A stretch of DNA of 32,354 nucleotides from Bryobacterales bacterium (GTDB lineage: Bacteria; Acidobacteriota; Terriglobia; Bryobacterales; Bryobacteraceae), in NCBI GenBank assembly GCA_027452065.1, contig DAIDHC010000150.1:1-32354 (forward strand). The letters run 5' to 3'. The notes under the pieces are model-generated. The model was given only the letters and a program-made list of their open reading frames with translations. It was not told the DNA's origin and made no database searches. Positions 1-8,745 of this stretch are shown one piece after another. Numbering within the stretch: position 1 is the stretch's first letter; the number at the start of each line of letters is the position of its first letter. A program made the position numbers and the translations under genes.

Positions 1-1455
1 CTCCACCTCGCCCCCGCCGCCCGCGCCCGCCTCATCCAACTCCTCGCCGCCCGCTTCGACGCCGACGTCCAACTCGCCTCCCTCCAGGTCTCCCTCCTGC
101 CCTCGCCCCGCGTCACCGGCGTTGGCCTCGCCTTGCGCCACAAACGCGCCAACGCCGCCGCCCCACCCCTCATCGCCATCCGCCGCTTCACCGCCCGCAC
201 CGATCTCTCGTCCCTGCTCGGCGCCGTCAAACGCGTCACCCTCGTCCGCCTCGAAGGCCTCGAAATCCACATCCCGCCCCGCGCCGGGAACCCGCCCGCG
301 CAGCCCTCCTCCGCCGCGCAGCCCCGCTTCTTCCCCTTCCTCATCGACACCATCGTCGCCGACGGCGCCCGCCTCGAAATCGCCCCCAACACTCCCGGCA
401 AGGAGCCCCTCGTCTTCGACATCCCCCGCCTCACCCTCACCTCCGCCGGCCCCCGCCAGCCCATGAACTTCCGCGCCTCCATCGACAACCCAACGCCGCC
501 CGGCCGCGTCGAAAGCACCGGCCGCTTCGGCCCCTGGCTCCCCGATGAGCCCCGCCACACCGCCGTCTCCGGCTCCTATACTTTTGACCACGCCGATCTC
601 GGCGTCTTCCCCGGCATCGCCGGCATCCTCTCCTCCACCGGCCAATACTCCGGCGTCCTCTCCCGCATCGAAGTCAACGGCTCGACCGACACCCCCGATT
701 TCTCCCTCCGCGGCGGCGGCTATCCCGTCCATCTCACCACCTCCTTCTCCGCCATCGTCGACGGCTCCAACGGCGACACGTTCCTTCAACCCGTCCGCGC
801 CCGCTTCCTCCACTCCTCCTTCGAATGCTCCGGCAGCGCCGCCTCCACCCCCGGCCGCCCCGGCAAAACCATCGCCCTCGACGTCCGCTCCCTCCAGGCC
901 CGCGTCGAAGATCTCCTCCGCCTCACCGTCAAAGCCACCCCGCCCCTGCTCACCGGCGCCGCCGATTTCCACGCCAAACTCCTTCTCCCTCCCGGCCACG
1001 CCGACGTCATCGACAAACTCGTCCTCAACGGCCAGTTCGGCGTCCGCTCCGCTCTCTTCTCCAGCCCCTCGACCCAGCAAAAACTCGACGACCTCAGCCT
1101 CCGCGCCCAGGGCCGCCCCAAAGACATCGGCCAGCAGGACTCATCCGCCGCTTCTGACTTCCGCGGCGCCTTCGCCCTCAAAGACGCCGTCATGAACTTC
1201 TCCCGCCTCTCGTTCTCCCTCCCCGGCGCCCTGGTCTCCCTCGACGGCACCTACGGCCTCAAATCCGGCGCCCTCGATTTCCATGGCACCCTCCTCATGC
1301 AGGCCAAACTCAGCCAAACCACAACCGGCTTCAAATCCTTCCTCCTCAAAGCCGCCGACCCCTTCTTCCGCGCCCACGGCGCCGGCTCCCGCGTCCCCAT
1401 CAAAATCACCGGCACCCGCGACCACCCCTCCCTCGCCCTCGACCTCCACCATTAA
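1..1455 (+). CDS. AsmA-like protein, 3' part (5' end outside window)
   Basis: The frame is open from base 1 to the TAA at 1453-1455, so this is the C-terminal 484 residues or so of a longer protein. The first visible residues (LIQLLAARFDADVQLASLQV) match the early part of AsmA-like proteins, where a short anchor helix is followed by beta-rich repeats comparing a feature and its 'substrate' strands. Later parts are alternating hydrophobic strands with many Gly and Asp, ending in a segment like the AsmA C-terminal region (FRGAFALKDAVMNFSRLSF, then SGALDFHGTLLMQAKLSQ). AsmA-family proteins are inner-membrane anchored, face the periplasm and are linked to lipid transport and outer-membrane homeostasis. 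Codons end almost always in C. The family call rests on fold pattern and composition, not on catalytic residues, and the N-terminal membrane anchor cannot be seen. Confidence 0.72.
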   Translation, partial: LHLAPAARARLIQLLAARFDADVQLASLQVSLLPSPRVTGVGLALRHKRANAAAPPLIAIRRFTARTDLSSLLGAVKRVTLVRLEGLEIHIPPRAGNPPAQPSSAAQPRFFPFLIDTIVADGARLEIAPNTPGKEPLVFDIPRLTLTSAGPRQPMNFRASIDNPTPPGRVESTGRFGPWLPDEPRHTAVSGSYTFDHADLGVFPGIAGILSSTGQYSGVLSRIEVNGSTDTPDFSLRGGGYPVHLTTSFSAIVDGSNGDTFLQPVRARFLHSSFECSGSAASTPGRPGKTIALDVRSLQARVEDLLRLTVKATPPLLTGAADFHAKLLLPPGHADVIDKLVLNGQFGVRSALFSSPSTQQKLDDLSLRAQGRPKDIGQQDSSAASDFRGAFALKDAVMNFSRLSFSLPGALVSLDGTYGLKSGALDFHGTLLMQAKLSQTTTGFKSFLLKAADPFFRAHGAGSRVPIKITGTRDHPSLALDLHH

Positions 1456-2361
1456 GCCACTCGCATTCCCGCCTGCCGCGGACGCCGGATCTCCGGAAAC
1501 CGCTCTGCCCTCCACTCCTCGTGACGGAACCGTCAGCGGGGCGTTGCTCGACATCGCCCAGTCCCCTGCCGCGGAATCCTGCGGAATACCCGGGCATCCG
1601 CGCGGTCCCGCCGAAGAGCGAGGCGGCTGCAAGAAGATGCAGGATTTGGGCTGAACGTGCAAGAGTTGCCATGCGGCATCCCGCCCGGCTTCGCGCCGGC
1701 CGTCCCAAGCCCGTTCACAATCCACGCCAAACAGCGCGATGTCGAGTGCGATTCCTCGGTCCGTCTCGCTCGAAAATCCAGCGGCTTCAGCCCCGCTGCC
1801 GCAACACGCCGCCGGCGGGAGCCCGCCCCCGGCCGGATCGGTCTCCTCTCATCGAATGACGTTGGTAGTGCGCTTGCATTCATAAATCCGCACGCATGGA
1901 TGGAGTGCTAGGACCGGCATTGTTCGCCCAGCCAGGCATCGGTCCCGCGCCGATTTCCGGTCCTATTTTCCCGGCCGGACGTTGAGGCTTTAGACGCCAA
2001 CTGCGTTATTTGGAGATTCGATCACCCACCGCGCGGGGCTCATGGGCACGCCTGACAGGAACCCGTTGAGCCAAAGGAGCCGTTGGCGATCGTAAAACGA
2101 TTGTCGATCCAGACCCTTGGCCCCTGCCGGTCCTGTTCTGCAAACACCGCGGAACCCCGGCCTGGGAAAGGGTTGTCGACGTGCGGGAAGAGATCTCGTA
2201 GACCGCGAACCCCGCCATGGCCAACCTCAGAAGACACCCACGCTTTCTCTGCAACATCCGGATTGCCTGGGCGTGTTGGGAGAGGAAGCCTGCGGGCCTC
2301 ATCGGTACCGCCAGAACAGCGATCGACGCGGTTGGAACACGTTTTTGTGGAGGTCGTTACA
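1456..2361. other. Gene-free stretch of about 0.9 kb
   Basis: No frame here has coding character; the short open frames on both strands overlap one another and lack ribosome sites. Visible structure: a dyad TGACGG-AA-CCGTCA at 1522-1535, 67 bases after the AsmA stop, which could be a weak hairpin terminator or an operator, and a pair of small inverted repeats near 1780-1827 listed separately. Base composition is more even than in the flanking AsmA gene. No tRNA fold or riboswitch was recognised. Confidence 0.5.
1780..1827. repeat. Two adjacent small inverted repeats (possible dispersed intergenic element)
   Basis: AGCGG (1780-1784) pairs with CCGCT (1793-1797) across an eight-base loop. GGCGGG (1814-1819) pairs with CCCGCC (1822-1827) across two bases. 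The word around the first stem (reverse strand AGCGGGGCTGAAGCCGCT) resembles the short palindromic words often scattered between genes in acidobacterial and planctomycete genomes. That resemblance is from memory and only one copy is visible here. Confidence 0.3.
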
Positions 2362-2823
2362 ATGCCGAAGACTGCAGTTGGATTATTCGAGAAGCCTGAC
2401 GTCGTGAACCAGGTTGTCGTTGAGATTGAAAACCTGGGATTTCCCAGAAAAGAGGTCAGAACCCTGGAGGAGCCGGCGACATTCGATATCACCGGTGTCA
2501 CGAGTTTCCCGCGGCTCGACTTCGAAGTCGATCTGATGCGGGAGCTTACCAGAATCGGAGCCACCAAAGCGGAGGCCGAGGCTTACGTCGGCGGTCTGCG
2601 CCGCGGAGGAGCCCTCGTTTTCGCGACGGGCTTGGACGACAAGGTCGATGCCGCTGCAGGCGTCATGAGCCGGCACGGCGCGATCGAGGTCGAAACGGCC
2701 TCTGGACCCGAACCGCAGCTACCCAGAGTGACGCGCGCCCGCCCGACTACGAAACGTCATAGCCAGGTCATGACGGGCCGCCTGCGCGAGACGGGCGGCG
2801 GCCCCAGGCTTTTCGTTTGGTGA
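2362..2823 (+). CDS. Small general-stress-like protein (YflT/GS17M type), 153 aa
   Basis: The frame can be extended upstream to 2083, but ATG 2362 is chosen because GGAGG at 2349-2353 lies eight bases before it and the protein's conserved look begins there (MPKTAVGLFEKPDVVNQVVV). The layout fits the heat-induced stress protein YflT / general stress protein 17M fold: a first strand and helix beginning V-G-L-F, a central acidic helix ending in EAEAYVGGLRRGGALVFATG, then a last helix and the strand HGAIEVE. Family members are small cytosolic proteins of unclear biochemistry that are induced by stress. The basic, Pro-rich tail (about residues 120-153) is probably disordered. It converges with the MORN-like gene 76 bases downstream. 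The function is only a family guess. Confidence 0.6.
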   Translation: MPKTAVGLFEKPDVVNQVVVEIENLGFPRKEVRTLEEPATFDITGVTSFPRLDFEVDLMRELTRIGATKAEAEAYVGGLRRGGALVFATGLDDKVDAAAGVMSRHGAIEVETASGPEPQLPRVTRARPTTKRHSQVMTGRLRETGGGPRLFVW

Positions 2824-2899
2824 ACCAAACCGCGCCATCCGGCTGATCGCCGGCGCCTGACCCTGAGTCTCCGCGACAATTCGAATCGCAGCGCTCCGT

Positions 2900-3991
2900 T
2901 TACCGGCCGCTGCGCGGCACTGCGCACGTGTGCTGCGGCTTGATCTGCCCCGCGATACACGCGCGCTGCTGTTGGGCTACCGCCCGATTCGGGCTGAGAC
3001 CATAAGTAAACAGCATCCGCCCGGAGGCGTCGCGCTCCGTTCCGAGCTCCGATAGCGGGTACCGGCCTCCGCAGGTGTCCGCCTTGACTTCGTCTTTCCC
3101 CATCCGCTCCAGCACCAATTTCTCGGCGTATTTGTTCAAACGCACGGTCAGCCTTTCCGTCCCGGACCGGTCACGCTGCAGCGCCGCGCACTCCACGTCA
3201 ACCATATTGGCGACAGTCGCCCACCCTCGAAACTTTTTTCCGGTCACGTCGTCGAAAGCCAGCGCGTTGGCCCAAATCGCTATCGCTTGCGCCGGGGGCC
3301 CATCCGGAAGGCTCGCCGTCACCGGCGGGTCGTCTTGTCTGCAAAACTGAGGCAGCCCGGCCTTCAAAAGCTCTTTCCTCAAGTCCAGGGAGTCGAACTC
3401 ACGGACACCCACCTCGTACGGGATTTCGCAGAAATAATGATCCTGATTTCCCGCCGGCACGTCTTTGTCACTCGAAGGCAGATAAGTGATCTGACATCGG
3501 ATGAGCCCGTCAACGATGTTCAGCTCCAGCAACGATTCGGCGGTCCGCCGCGTCACCCACGTGGACCAGCACGCCCTGAAATCGAAAATATACTTTCCCC
3601 GGGCATACGAAAGCGGGATCCCGGGCTTCACTCCCCGCGCCTTTTCGTGCGCGTATACAAGGAGATAAACCTGATCATGGCAGCGGCCGAATCGATCGCA
3701 TTCCTTCCATCGGCCCATCTTTCGGCCCAACTTGTACTCGCCTTCTCCGCCAAAATGCCCCTCGCTGTACCACCACCGCGACGGGCCATCCCGTACCTTG
3801 AGCGCTCCCGGAAGATGAAGCTCGCAAAACTCGTCTCGACCCGCGTCTCTCCTCACGTCCCGATACGCCCGGCCATCGGGACAATCAATCGTTTTGGTCC
3901 ACTCCCCCAGGCACGGCCTCGGCGCCAATCCCCAGGTCCCCGCGAATACCATAACCAATGTCACCGGCAATCGCAGCGGCTTGACCGCCAA
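2900..3991 (-). CDS. Secreted protein with a MORN/YwqK-like repeat, 363 aa, TTG start
   Basis: The start is placed at TTG 3991 (reading leftwards) because GGGAGGAG sits just upstream with six bases between GGAGG and TTG. Translation then begins with a good signal peptide (MAVKPLRLPVTLVMVFAG, then a GLAPRPCLG cleavage region). An upstream ATG at 4042 lacks a ribosome site and would add a poor basic leader, and the frame runs even further back to 4420. About 40 residues into the mature part comes a motif like the MORN_2/YwqK repeat: DGPSRWWYSEGHFGGEGEYK followed by LGRKMGRWKECD. About ten Cys are spread over the rest, which suggests disulphides in the periplasm or outside the cell. The C-terminal 250 residues are not recognised. 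MORN-type repeats are structural, so no enzyme activity is proposed. It is divergent from dapE. Confidence 0.6.
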   Translation of the reverse strand: MAVKPLRLPVTLVMVFAGTWGLAPRPCLGEWTKTIDCPDGRAYRDVRRDAGRDEFCELHLPGALKVRDGPSRWWYSEGHFGGEGEYKLGRKMGRWKECDRFGRCHDQVYLLVYAHEKARGVKPGIPLSYARGKYIFDFRACWSTWVTRRTAESLLELNIVDGLIRCQITYLPSSDKDVPAGNQDHYFCEIPYEVGVREFDSLDLRKELLKAGLPQFCRQDDPPVTASLPDGPPAQAIAIWANALAFDDVTGKKFRGWATVANMVDVECAALQRDRSGTERLTVRLNKYAEKLVLERMGKDEVKADTCGGRYPLSELGTERDASGRMLFTYGLSPNRAVAQQQRACIAGQIKPQHTCAVPRSGR

Positions 3992-4564
3992 GGTGCTCCT
4001 CCCAATCGGCCGGCCTCTCCCCGAGCCCGCTCGAAAATCCATTGTCGCGCCGGTTCGCCGGAATTCCCATCCCCAAAATTCGGTCACAAATCCCGCTCTC
4101 AAAACAACCCCAACCGCCTCAATAACTTCCCGCCCCTTCATTCCAGCCGCCCGCACCCGGCCCGCTACGCTGGTCGTGTATGACGAGCTCAAACCAATCC
4201 GCCTCCCCCACTCCGGCCCTCCGCATCCCTCGCCTCCCCGCGCCCCTCTCCGCTCCTTCCCACCCCCGAACCATCCCCGTCCCACCCCCATTTCGTGACG
4301 CAAATCCGGCGCATCTTTCGACGCTCCACCGGCCTCAAACTCCAGCCCGCCCCGCCAACTCGCTGATTCCCCGTTCCCCCCTTTCCGCCGCGCCCCGGAA
4401 ATCGTCCTCCGCGCACACAAAAAAAATGTCGTTTTTTACCCCGCTTCCGTCACGCCCCCTCCGCCAACCGCCGCCCGCCCCGGTTTTGCTATCCTGATTC
4501 GTTAGGACAAGCACGGCATTTCCCCTTGCCGCATCCATCCCCTTTGCTCGATTCTGCTTCTCCC
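3992..4564. other. Divergent intergenic region upstream of dapE
   Basis: This carries the 5' regions of the MORN-like gene (leftwards) and of dapE (rightwards). The + strand is strongly C-rich from about 4190 to 4400 and contains no frame with a believable start. An A8 run and a T6 run face each other near 4419-4437 and could form a weak AT hairpin. TATCCT at about 4489-4494 is a possible -10 element for dapE, with no convincing -35, some 70 bases before its ATG. No lysine riboswitch fold could be recognised. Confidence 0.4.
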
Positions 4565-5572
4565 ATGGACGTCGTCGCGCTCACCCGGGCCCTTGTCGAT
4601 ATCGAATCCATCACCGGCAATGAGGGCATCGCCGGCGACTGGCTTTTTTCCTACCTCTCGCGCCTCGCCACCGCCCACCGCGGCTGGGCCGAGCGCATGG
4701 AGGTCGAGCCCGGCCGCGCCAACATCTTCGCGTCCTTCGGCACCCCCGTCGTCACCCTGTCCACTCATATGGACACCGTGCCTCCGTTCTTCCCCTCCAC
4801 CGAAGACGACGAGTACGTCCATGGCCGCGGCTCCTGCGACGCCAAAGGCATCATCGCCTCCATGATCGGCGCCGCCGAAATGCTGCTCAGCGAAGGCCAT
4901 CGCGATTTCGGCCTCCTGTTCCTGGTCGGCGAGGAGCGCAACAGCGCCGGCGCTTTCCATGCCGCCGCCCACCCCCGCGGCTCCCGCTTCCTTATTAATG
5001 GCGAGCCCACCGAAAATAAACTCGCCCTCGGCTCCAAAGGCGCCCTCCGCTGTGAGATCGCCGCCCACGGCCGCATGGCCCACTCGGCTTACCCCGAGCT
5101 CGGCGAATCCGCCATCGACAAACTTCTCGACGCGCTCAACGCCGTCCGCGCCCTTCCCCTCCCCACCGATCCCCTCTTCGGCCCCAGCACTCTCAACATC
5201 GGCGTCCTCTCCGGCGGCCGCGCCCCCAACGTCATCCCCGATCAGGCCCAGGCCGAAATCCTCATCCGCCTCATCGACGAAGGCGCCTCCACCCGGGCCC
5301 TCCTCCAGCAGGCCGTCTCCGGCCTCGCCGAACTGCGCGAAGTCCTCTGCATCCCCGCCCTCCGCCTCGGCTCGCTCCCCGGCTTCGACACCACCGTCGT
5401 CTCCTTCACCACCGACATCCCCGCCCTCGGCCCTTCCTGGGGCGTCCCCTATCTCATCGGCCCCGGCTCCATCCACGTCGCCCATACCAGCGGCGAAAAA
5501 GTTCTCCGCGACGACTTGCATCAGGCCGTCGGCATCTATCACGACATGATTCTTCAACTAGGCAGGCAATAA
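4565..5572 (+). CDS. dapE: M20 metallopeptidase, probable succinyl-diaminopimelate desuccinylase (DapE)
   Basis: M20 peptidases are two-zinc amidohydrolases. DapE removes succinate from N-succinyl-LL-diaminopimelate in the cytosol. The 335-residue protein shows the family ligand pattern: STHMD with H68 and catalytic D70, D92 in GRGSCDAKG, E123 (general base) and E124 in VGEE, E147 in NGEP, and a C-terminal H307 in HVAHTSGE. H173 in GRMAHSAYP belongs to the dimerisation lid. It is somewhat shorter than E. coli DapE (about 375). ATG 4565 is used; an in-frame TTG at 4526 adds only a weak leader. The substrate is inferred from place: it is first in a run with asd, lysC, dapB, dapA and dapD, and DapD makes the succinylated intermediates that DapE needs. 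Sequence alone would allow an ArgE or [LysW]-lysine hydrolase-like role. Confidence 0.82.
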   Translation: MDVVALTRALVDIESITGNEGIAGDWLFSYLSRLATAHRGWAERMEVEPGRANIFASFGTPVVTLSTHMDTVPPFFPSTEDDEYVHGRGSCDAKGIIASMIGAAEMLLSEGHRDFGLLFLVGEERNSAGAFHAAAHPRGSRFLINGEPTENKLALGSKGALRCEIAAHGRMAHSAYPELGESAIDKLLDALNAVRALPLPTDPLFGPSTLNIGVLSGGRAPNVIPDQAQAEILIRLIDEGASTRALLQQAVSGLAELREVLCIPALRLGSLPGFDTTVVSFTTDIPALGPSWGVPYLIGPGSIHVAHTSGEKVLRDDLHQAVGIYHDMILQLGRQ

Positions 5573-5578
5573 CTCGAC

Positions 5579-6625
5579 ATGCAACGCATTGAAGTAGGCG
5601 TCCTCGGCGCCACCGGCATGGTGGGCCAACATTTCATCCGTTTCCTCCAGAATCACCCCTGGTTCGACCTCACCTGGGTCGGCGCCAGCGACCGCTCGGC
5701 CGGCAAGAAATTCCGCGACGCCACCACATGGCGCCTCGACGGCACCCTCCCGCCCGCGGTCGCCGATCTCACCGTCCAGGAATGCAAGCCCGGCAATGCC
5801 CCGCGCCTCGTCTTCTCGGCCACCGACGCCAGCGTCGCCACCGAAATCGAGCAGTCCTTCGCCTCCGCCGGCCACGTCGTCGTCTCCAATAGCCGCAACC
5901 ACCGCATGGAGCCCGATGTCCCCCTCCTCGTCCCCGAGGTCAACCCCGGCCACCTCGCCGTCCTCCCCCTCCAGCAGCGCCTCCGCGGCTGGACCGGACA
6001 GATCGTCACCAACCCCAACTGCTCCACCGTCGTCCTCACCATGGCGCTCGCCCCGCTCAAAGTCTTCGGCATCTCCCGCGTCGTCTCCACCACCATGCAG
6101 GCCATCTCCGGCGCCGGCTATCCCGGCGTCCCCTCCATGGACATCACCGCCAACGTCATCCCTTACATCGGCGGCGAAGAAGAAAAAATGGAGCAGGAAA
6201 CCCAGAAAATCCTCGGCGATTTCCGCGATGGCGCCTTCGCCCCGCTCACCGCCGGCGTCAGCGCCCACTGCAATCGCGTCCCTGTCGTCGACGGCCACAC
6301 CGTCACCGTCTCGGTCACCCTCGACCTCCAGCCCACTCCCGCCGACATCGCCGCCGCGCTCAACTCCTTCCGCAGCCTCCCCCAGCAGCGCAAGCTTCCC
6401 AGCGCTCCCCCTCAGCCCGTCATCCACATGTCCCAGCCCGACCGCCCTCAGCCCCGCCGCGACACCAACCGCGAAAACGGCATGGCCGTCTTCACCGGCC
6501 GCCTCCGCCCCTGCCCCGTGCTCGGCTGGAAGTTCATCGCCCTCGGCCACAACACCATCCGCGGCGCCGCCGGAGCCGCCGTCCTCAACGCCGAGCTCAT
6601 GGTCTCGGAAGGCCTTCTCGACTGA
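5579..6625 (+). CDS. asd: Aspartate-semialdehyde dehydrogenase (archaeal/fungal-type)
   Basis: It reduces L-aspartyl-4-phosphate to aspartate semialdehyde with NADPH, the branch point for lysine/DAP, threonine and methionine. The 348-residue protein has the nucleotide-binding GATGMVGQ (residues 10-17), the active-site Cys148 in TNPNCSTVV and the acid-base His240 in CNRVPVVDGH. The motif set TMQAISGAGYPGVPSMD and IGGEEEKMEQE points to the archaeal/fungal-type subfamily rather than the E. coli-type enzyme. It starts six bases after the dapE stop. Its TGA overlaps the lysC ATG by one base (TGATG), so the two are probably translationally coupled. Confidence 0.93.
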   Translation: MQRIEVGVLGATGMVGQHFIRFLQNHPWFDLTWVGASDRSAGKKFRDATTWRLDGTLPPAVADLTVQECKPGNAPRLVFSATDASVATEIEQSFASAGHVVVSNSRNHRMEPDVPLLVPEVNPGHLAVLPLQQRLRGWTGQIVTNPNCSTVVLTMALAPLKVFGISRVVSTTMQAISGAGYPGVPSMDITANVIPYIGGEEEKMEQETQKILGDFRDGAFAPLTAGVSAHCNRVPVVDGHTVTVSVTLDLQPTPADIAAALNSFRSLPQQRKLPSAPPQPVIHMSQPDRPQPRRDTNRENGMAVFTGRLRPCPVLGWKFIALGHNTIRGAAGAAVLNAELMVSEGLLD

Positions 6626-7968
6626 TGATCGTCATGAAGTTCGGCGGCTCCTCGGTCGCCACCGCCGATGCCATCGCCCGCGTCGCCGAAATCGTCCGCG
6701 CCCGCCTCGACCAGCGCCCCGTGGTCGTCGTCTCCGCCATGGGCAAGACCACCAACCGCCTTCTCGAAATCGCCCGCGCCGCCTCCGCCGGCCAGCGCGA
6801 CCACGCTCTCTCGCTCCTCTACGAGCTCCGCGATTTCCATCTCGCCGAGTCCTCCATGGAGCGCACCGTCGAGGATCATTTCCAGGAGCTCTCCGAAATC
6901 GTCCGCGGCCTCGCCGTCCTCGGCGAGCTCACTCCCCGTTCCATCGACGCCGTCTCCAGCCTCGGCGAGCGCCTCTCCAGCCTCATCGTCACCCGCACCT
7001 TCCAGCGCGCCGGCCTCTCCGCCGTCCACGCCGACGCCCGCAAGCTCATCGTCACCGACCACCGCCACACCCACGCCGCCCCTCAGTTCGAGCCCACCTA
7101 CGCCCGCCTCGCCGGCGCCATCCCTCCCCTCGCCGCCCATTCCGTCGTCGTCCTCGGCGGCTTCATCGCCGCCACCCCCGAAGGCGTCACCACCACCCTC
7201 GGCCGCGGCGGCTCCGATTTCACCGCCTCCATCGTCGGCGCCGGCATCGGCGCCCGCGAAATCCAGATCTGGACCGACGTCGACGGCATGCTCACCTGCG
7301 ACCCCACCGTCCTTCCCGGCGGCCATCGCGTCAAACGCATCTCCTTCGCCGAAGCCGCCGAGCTCGCCTACTTCGGCGCCAAGGTCCTCCATCCCGCCAC
7401 CGTCCTCCCCGCCATCGACAAAAACATCCCCGTCCTCATCCTCAACTCCCGCCGCCCCGAAGTCCCCGGCACTCTCATCACCGCCGACCCCATCGCCAGC
7501 TCCAACGTCATCAAGTCCATCGCCTGCAAAAAAAACGTCACCGTCCTCAACCTCCGCTCCAGCCGCATGTTCATGGCCCACGGCTTCCTCCGCAGCATCT
7601 TCGAAGTCTTCGACCGCTTTGAAACTTCCGTCGACATGATCTCCACCTCCGAGGTCAGCGTCTCGCTCACCCTCGACGACGCCAGCCAGCTCACCGACCT
7701 CACCGCCGCCCTCTCCCAGTTCGCCGAAGTCACCGTCGACCGCGATCAGGCCATCGTCTGCCTGGTCGGCGAAAATCTCAAAACAACCCCCGGAGTCGGC
7801 GCCCGCATCTTCGGCGCCGTCCGCCATATCAACGTCCGCATGGTCAGCCAGGGCGCCTCCTCGCTCAACCTCGGCTTCGTCGTCAACGGCTCCGATCTCC
7901 TCCCCGCCGTCGAGGCCCTTCACGAGGAGTTCTTCCACGAGCTTGACCCCGAGGTCTTCGATGCCTGA
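6625..7968 (+). CDS. lysC: Aspartate kinase with two C-terminal ACT domains
   Basis: It phosphorylates aspartate, the committed step of the aspartate pathway. The 447-residue monofunctional enzyme begins with the kinase signature KFGGSSV (residues 5-11), continues with GRGGSDFTAS and WTDVDGMLTCDP (substrate and nucleotide site), and ends in two ACT domains (MISTSEVSVSLTLDD and VCLVGENLKTTPGVG to the end). ACT domains usually mediate feedback inhibition by lysine and/or threonine; which one applies here cannot be read from sequence. The N-terminus reads MIVMKFGG, so translation may start at either Met. There is no fused homoserine dehydrogenase. The 3' end overlaps dapB by eight bases. Confidence 0.94.
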   Translation: MIVMKFGGSSVATADAIARVAEIVRARLDQRPVVVVSAMGKTTNRLLEIARAASAGQRDHALSLLYELRDFHLAESSMERTVEDHFQELSEIVRGLAVLGELTPRSIDAVSSLGERLSSLIVTRTFQRAGLSAVHADARKLIVTDHRHTHAAPQFEPTYARLAGAIPPLAAHSVVVLGGFIAATPEGVTTTLGRGGSDFTASIVGAGIGAREIQIWTDVDGMLTCDPTVLPGGHRVKRISFAEAAELAYFGAKVLHPATVLPAIDKNIPVLILNSRRPEVPGTLITADPIASSNVIKSIACKKNVTVLNLRSSRMFMAHGFLRSIFEVFDRFETSVDMISTSEVSVSLTLDDASQLTDLTAALSQFAEVTVDRDQAIVCLVGENLKTTPGVGARIFGAVRHINVRMVSQGASSLNLGFVVNGSDLLPAVEALHEEFFHELDPEVFDA

Positions 7969-8650
7969 ATCCGCGCCAAAAAATCTCGCCCTCGTCGGCT
8001 ACGGCAAAATGGGCCGGCTCATCGATCAGCTCGCCCCGCTCCACGGCTTCCATGTCGCCGCCCGCCTCGACATGAACGACAGCGCCTCCGCCCCGCTCCA
8101 CAACATCGACGTCGCCATCGAATTCTCCACCCCCGAAGCCGCTCCCGCCAATCTCCTCCGTCTCGCCAGCCTCCGCATCCCCACCGTCTGCGGCACAACC
8201 GGCTGGTATCACGAGCTCGAACGCGTCCGCCAGGCCGTCGCCGCCCAGGGCGCCGCCCTCGTCTGGAGCCCGAACTTTTCCATCGGCATGAACGTCTTCC
8301 AGCGCATCGTCTCCGAGGCCGCCCGCATGCTCCAGAACGAATCCTCCTACGGCGCCTGGGCCTGGGAGATCCATCACGCCGCCAAGAAGGACGCCCCCTC
8401 CGGCACCCTCCTCCGTCTGATCGACATCATGCGCGAGGCCGGCTATTCCCGCCCCATCGACTCCAGTTCCAACCGCGCCGGCGCCCACCCCGGCACTCAC
8501 GAAATCGGCTTCGACTCCTCCGCCGACAGCATCACCCTCCGCCACACCGCCCGCGGCCGCGAAGGCTTCGCCCACGGCGCACTCAAAGCCGCTCAATGGA
8601 TCCTCGGACGCACCGGCTGCCACGAATTCAGCGAAGTCCTGTTCGGTTAA
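7961..8650 (+). CDS. dapB: 4-hydroxy-tetrahydrodipicolinate reductase
   Basis: It reduces the DapA product to tetrahydrodipicolinate with NAD(P)H. The protein has 229 residues, compact beside the 273 of E. coli DapB. It shows the dinucleotide loop GYGKMGR (residues 13-19), CGTTGW (78-82), SPNFSIGMNVF, and the catalytic block EIHHAAKKDAPSGT with H138/H139 and K143, followed by GTHEIGFDS and RHTARGREGFAHGAL. ATG 7961 lies inside the end of lysC; a TTG further upstream (7943) is in frame but has no merit. It is the last gene before a 95-base gap, and dapA follows with its own ribosome site. Confidence 0.93.
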   Translation: MPESAPKNLALVGYGKMGRLIDQLAPLHGFHVAARLDMNDSASAPLHNIDVAIEFSTPEAAPANLLRLASLRIPTVCGTTGWYHELERVRQAVAAQGAALVWSPNFSIGMNVFQRIVSEAARMLQNESSYGAWAWEIHHAAKKDAPSGTLLRLIDIMREAGYSRPIDSSSNRAGAHPGTHEIGFDSSADSITLRHTARGREGFAHGALKAAQWILGRTGCHEFSEVLFG

Positions 8651-8745
8651 TCGCCGCCGTTCGCGCGCCTCGCCCCCACCATGGATAATAGTGGTCGTAG
8701 GCTGCGGCGCGCGCAGCCCCGATTCCCCTCAACGGAGGCACTCAG

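Noticed and set aside
2083..2361. N-terminal extension of the stress-like gene
   Set aside because: It lacks a ribosome site and family similarity; ATG 2362 has GGAGG at a proper distance.
3992..4420. N-terminal extension of the MORN-like gene
   Set aside because: It would place about 143 Gly/Arg-rich residues before a good signal peptide and ignore the strong ribosome site at TTG 3991.
4495..4564. Lysine riboswitch before the dap cluster
   Set aside because: The leader is short, C-rich and shows no paired helices of the L-box type.
6448..7938. A 496-codon open frame on - opposite asd/lysC, with similar frames opposite dapE and asd
   Set aside because: Gly/Glu/Asp-rich antisense reading caused by C-ending codons on the coding strand.
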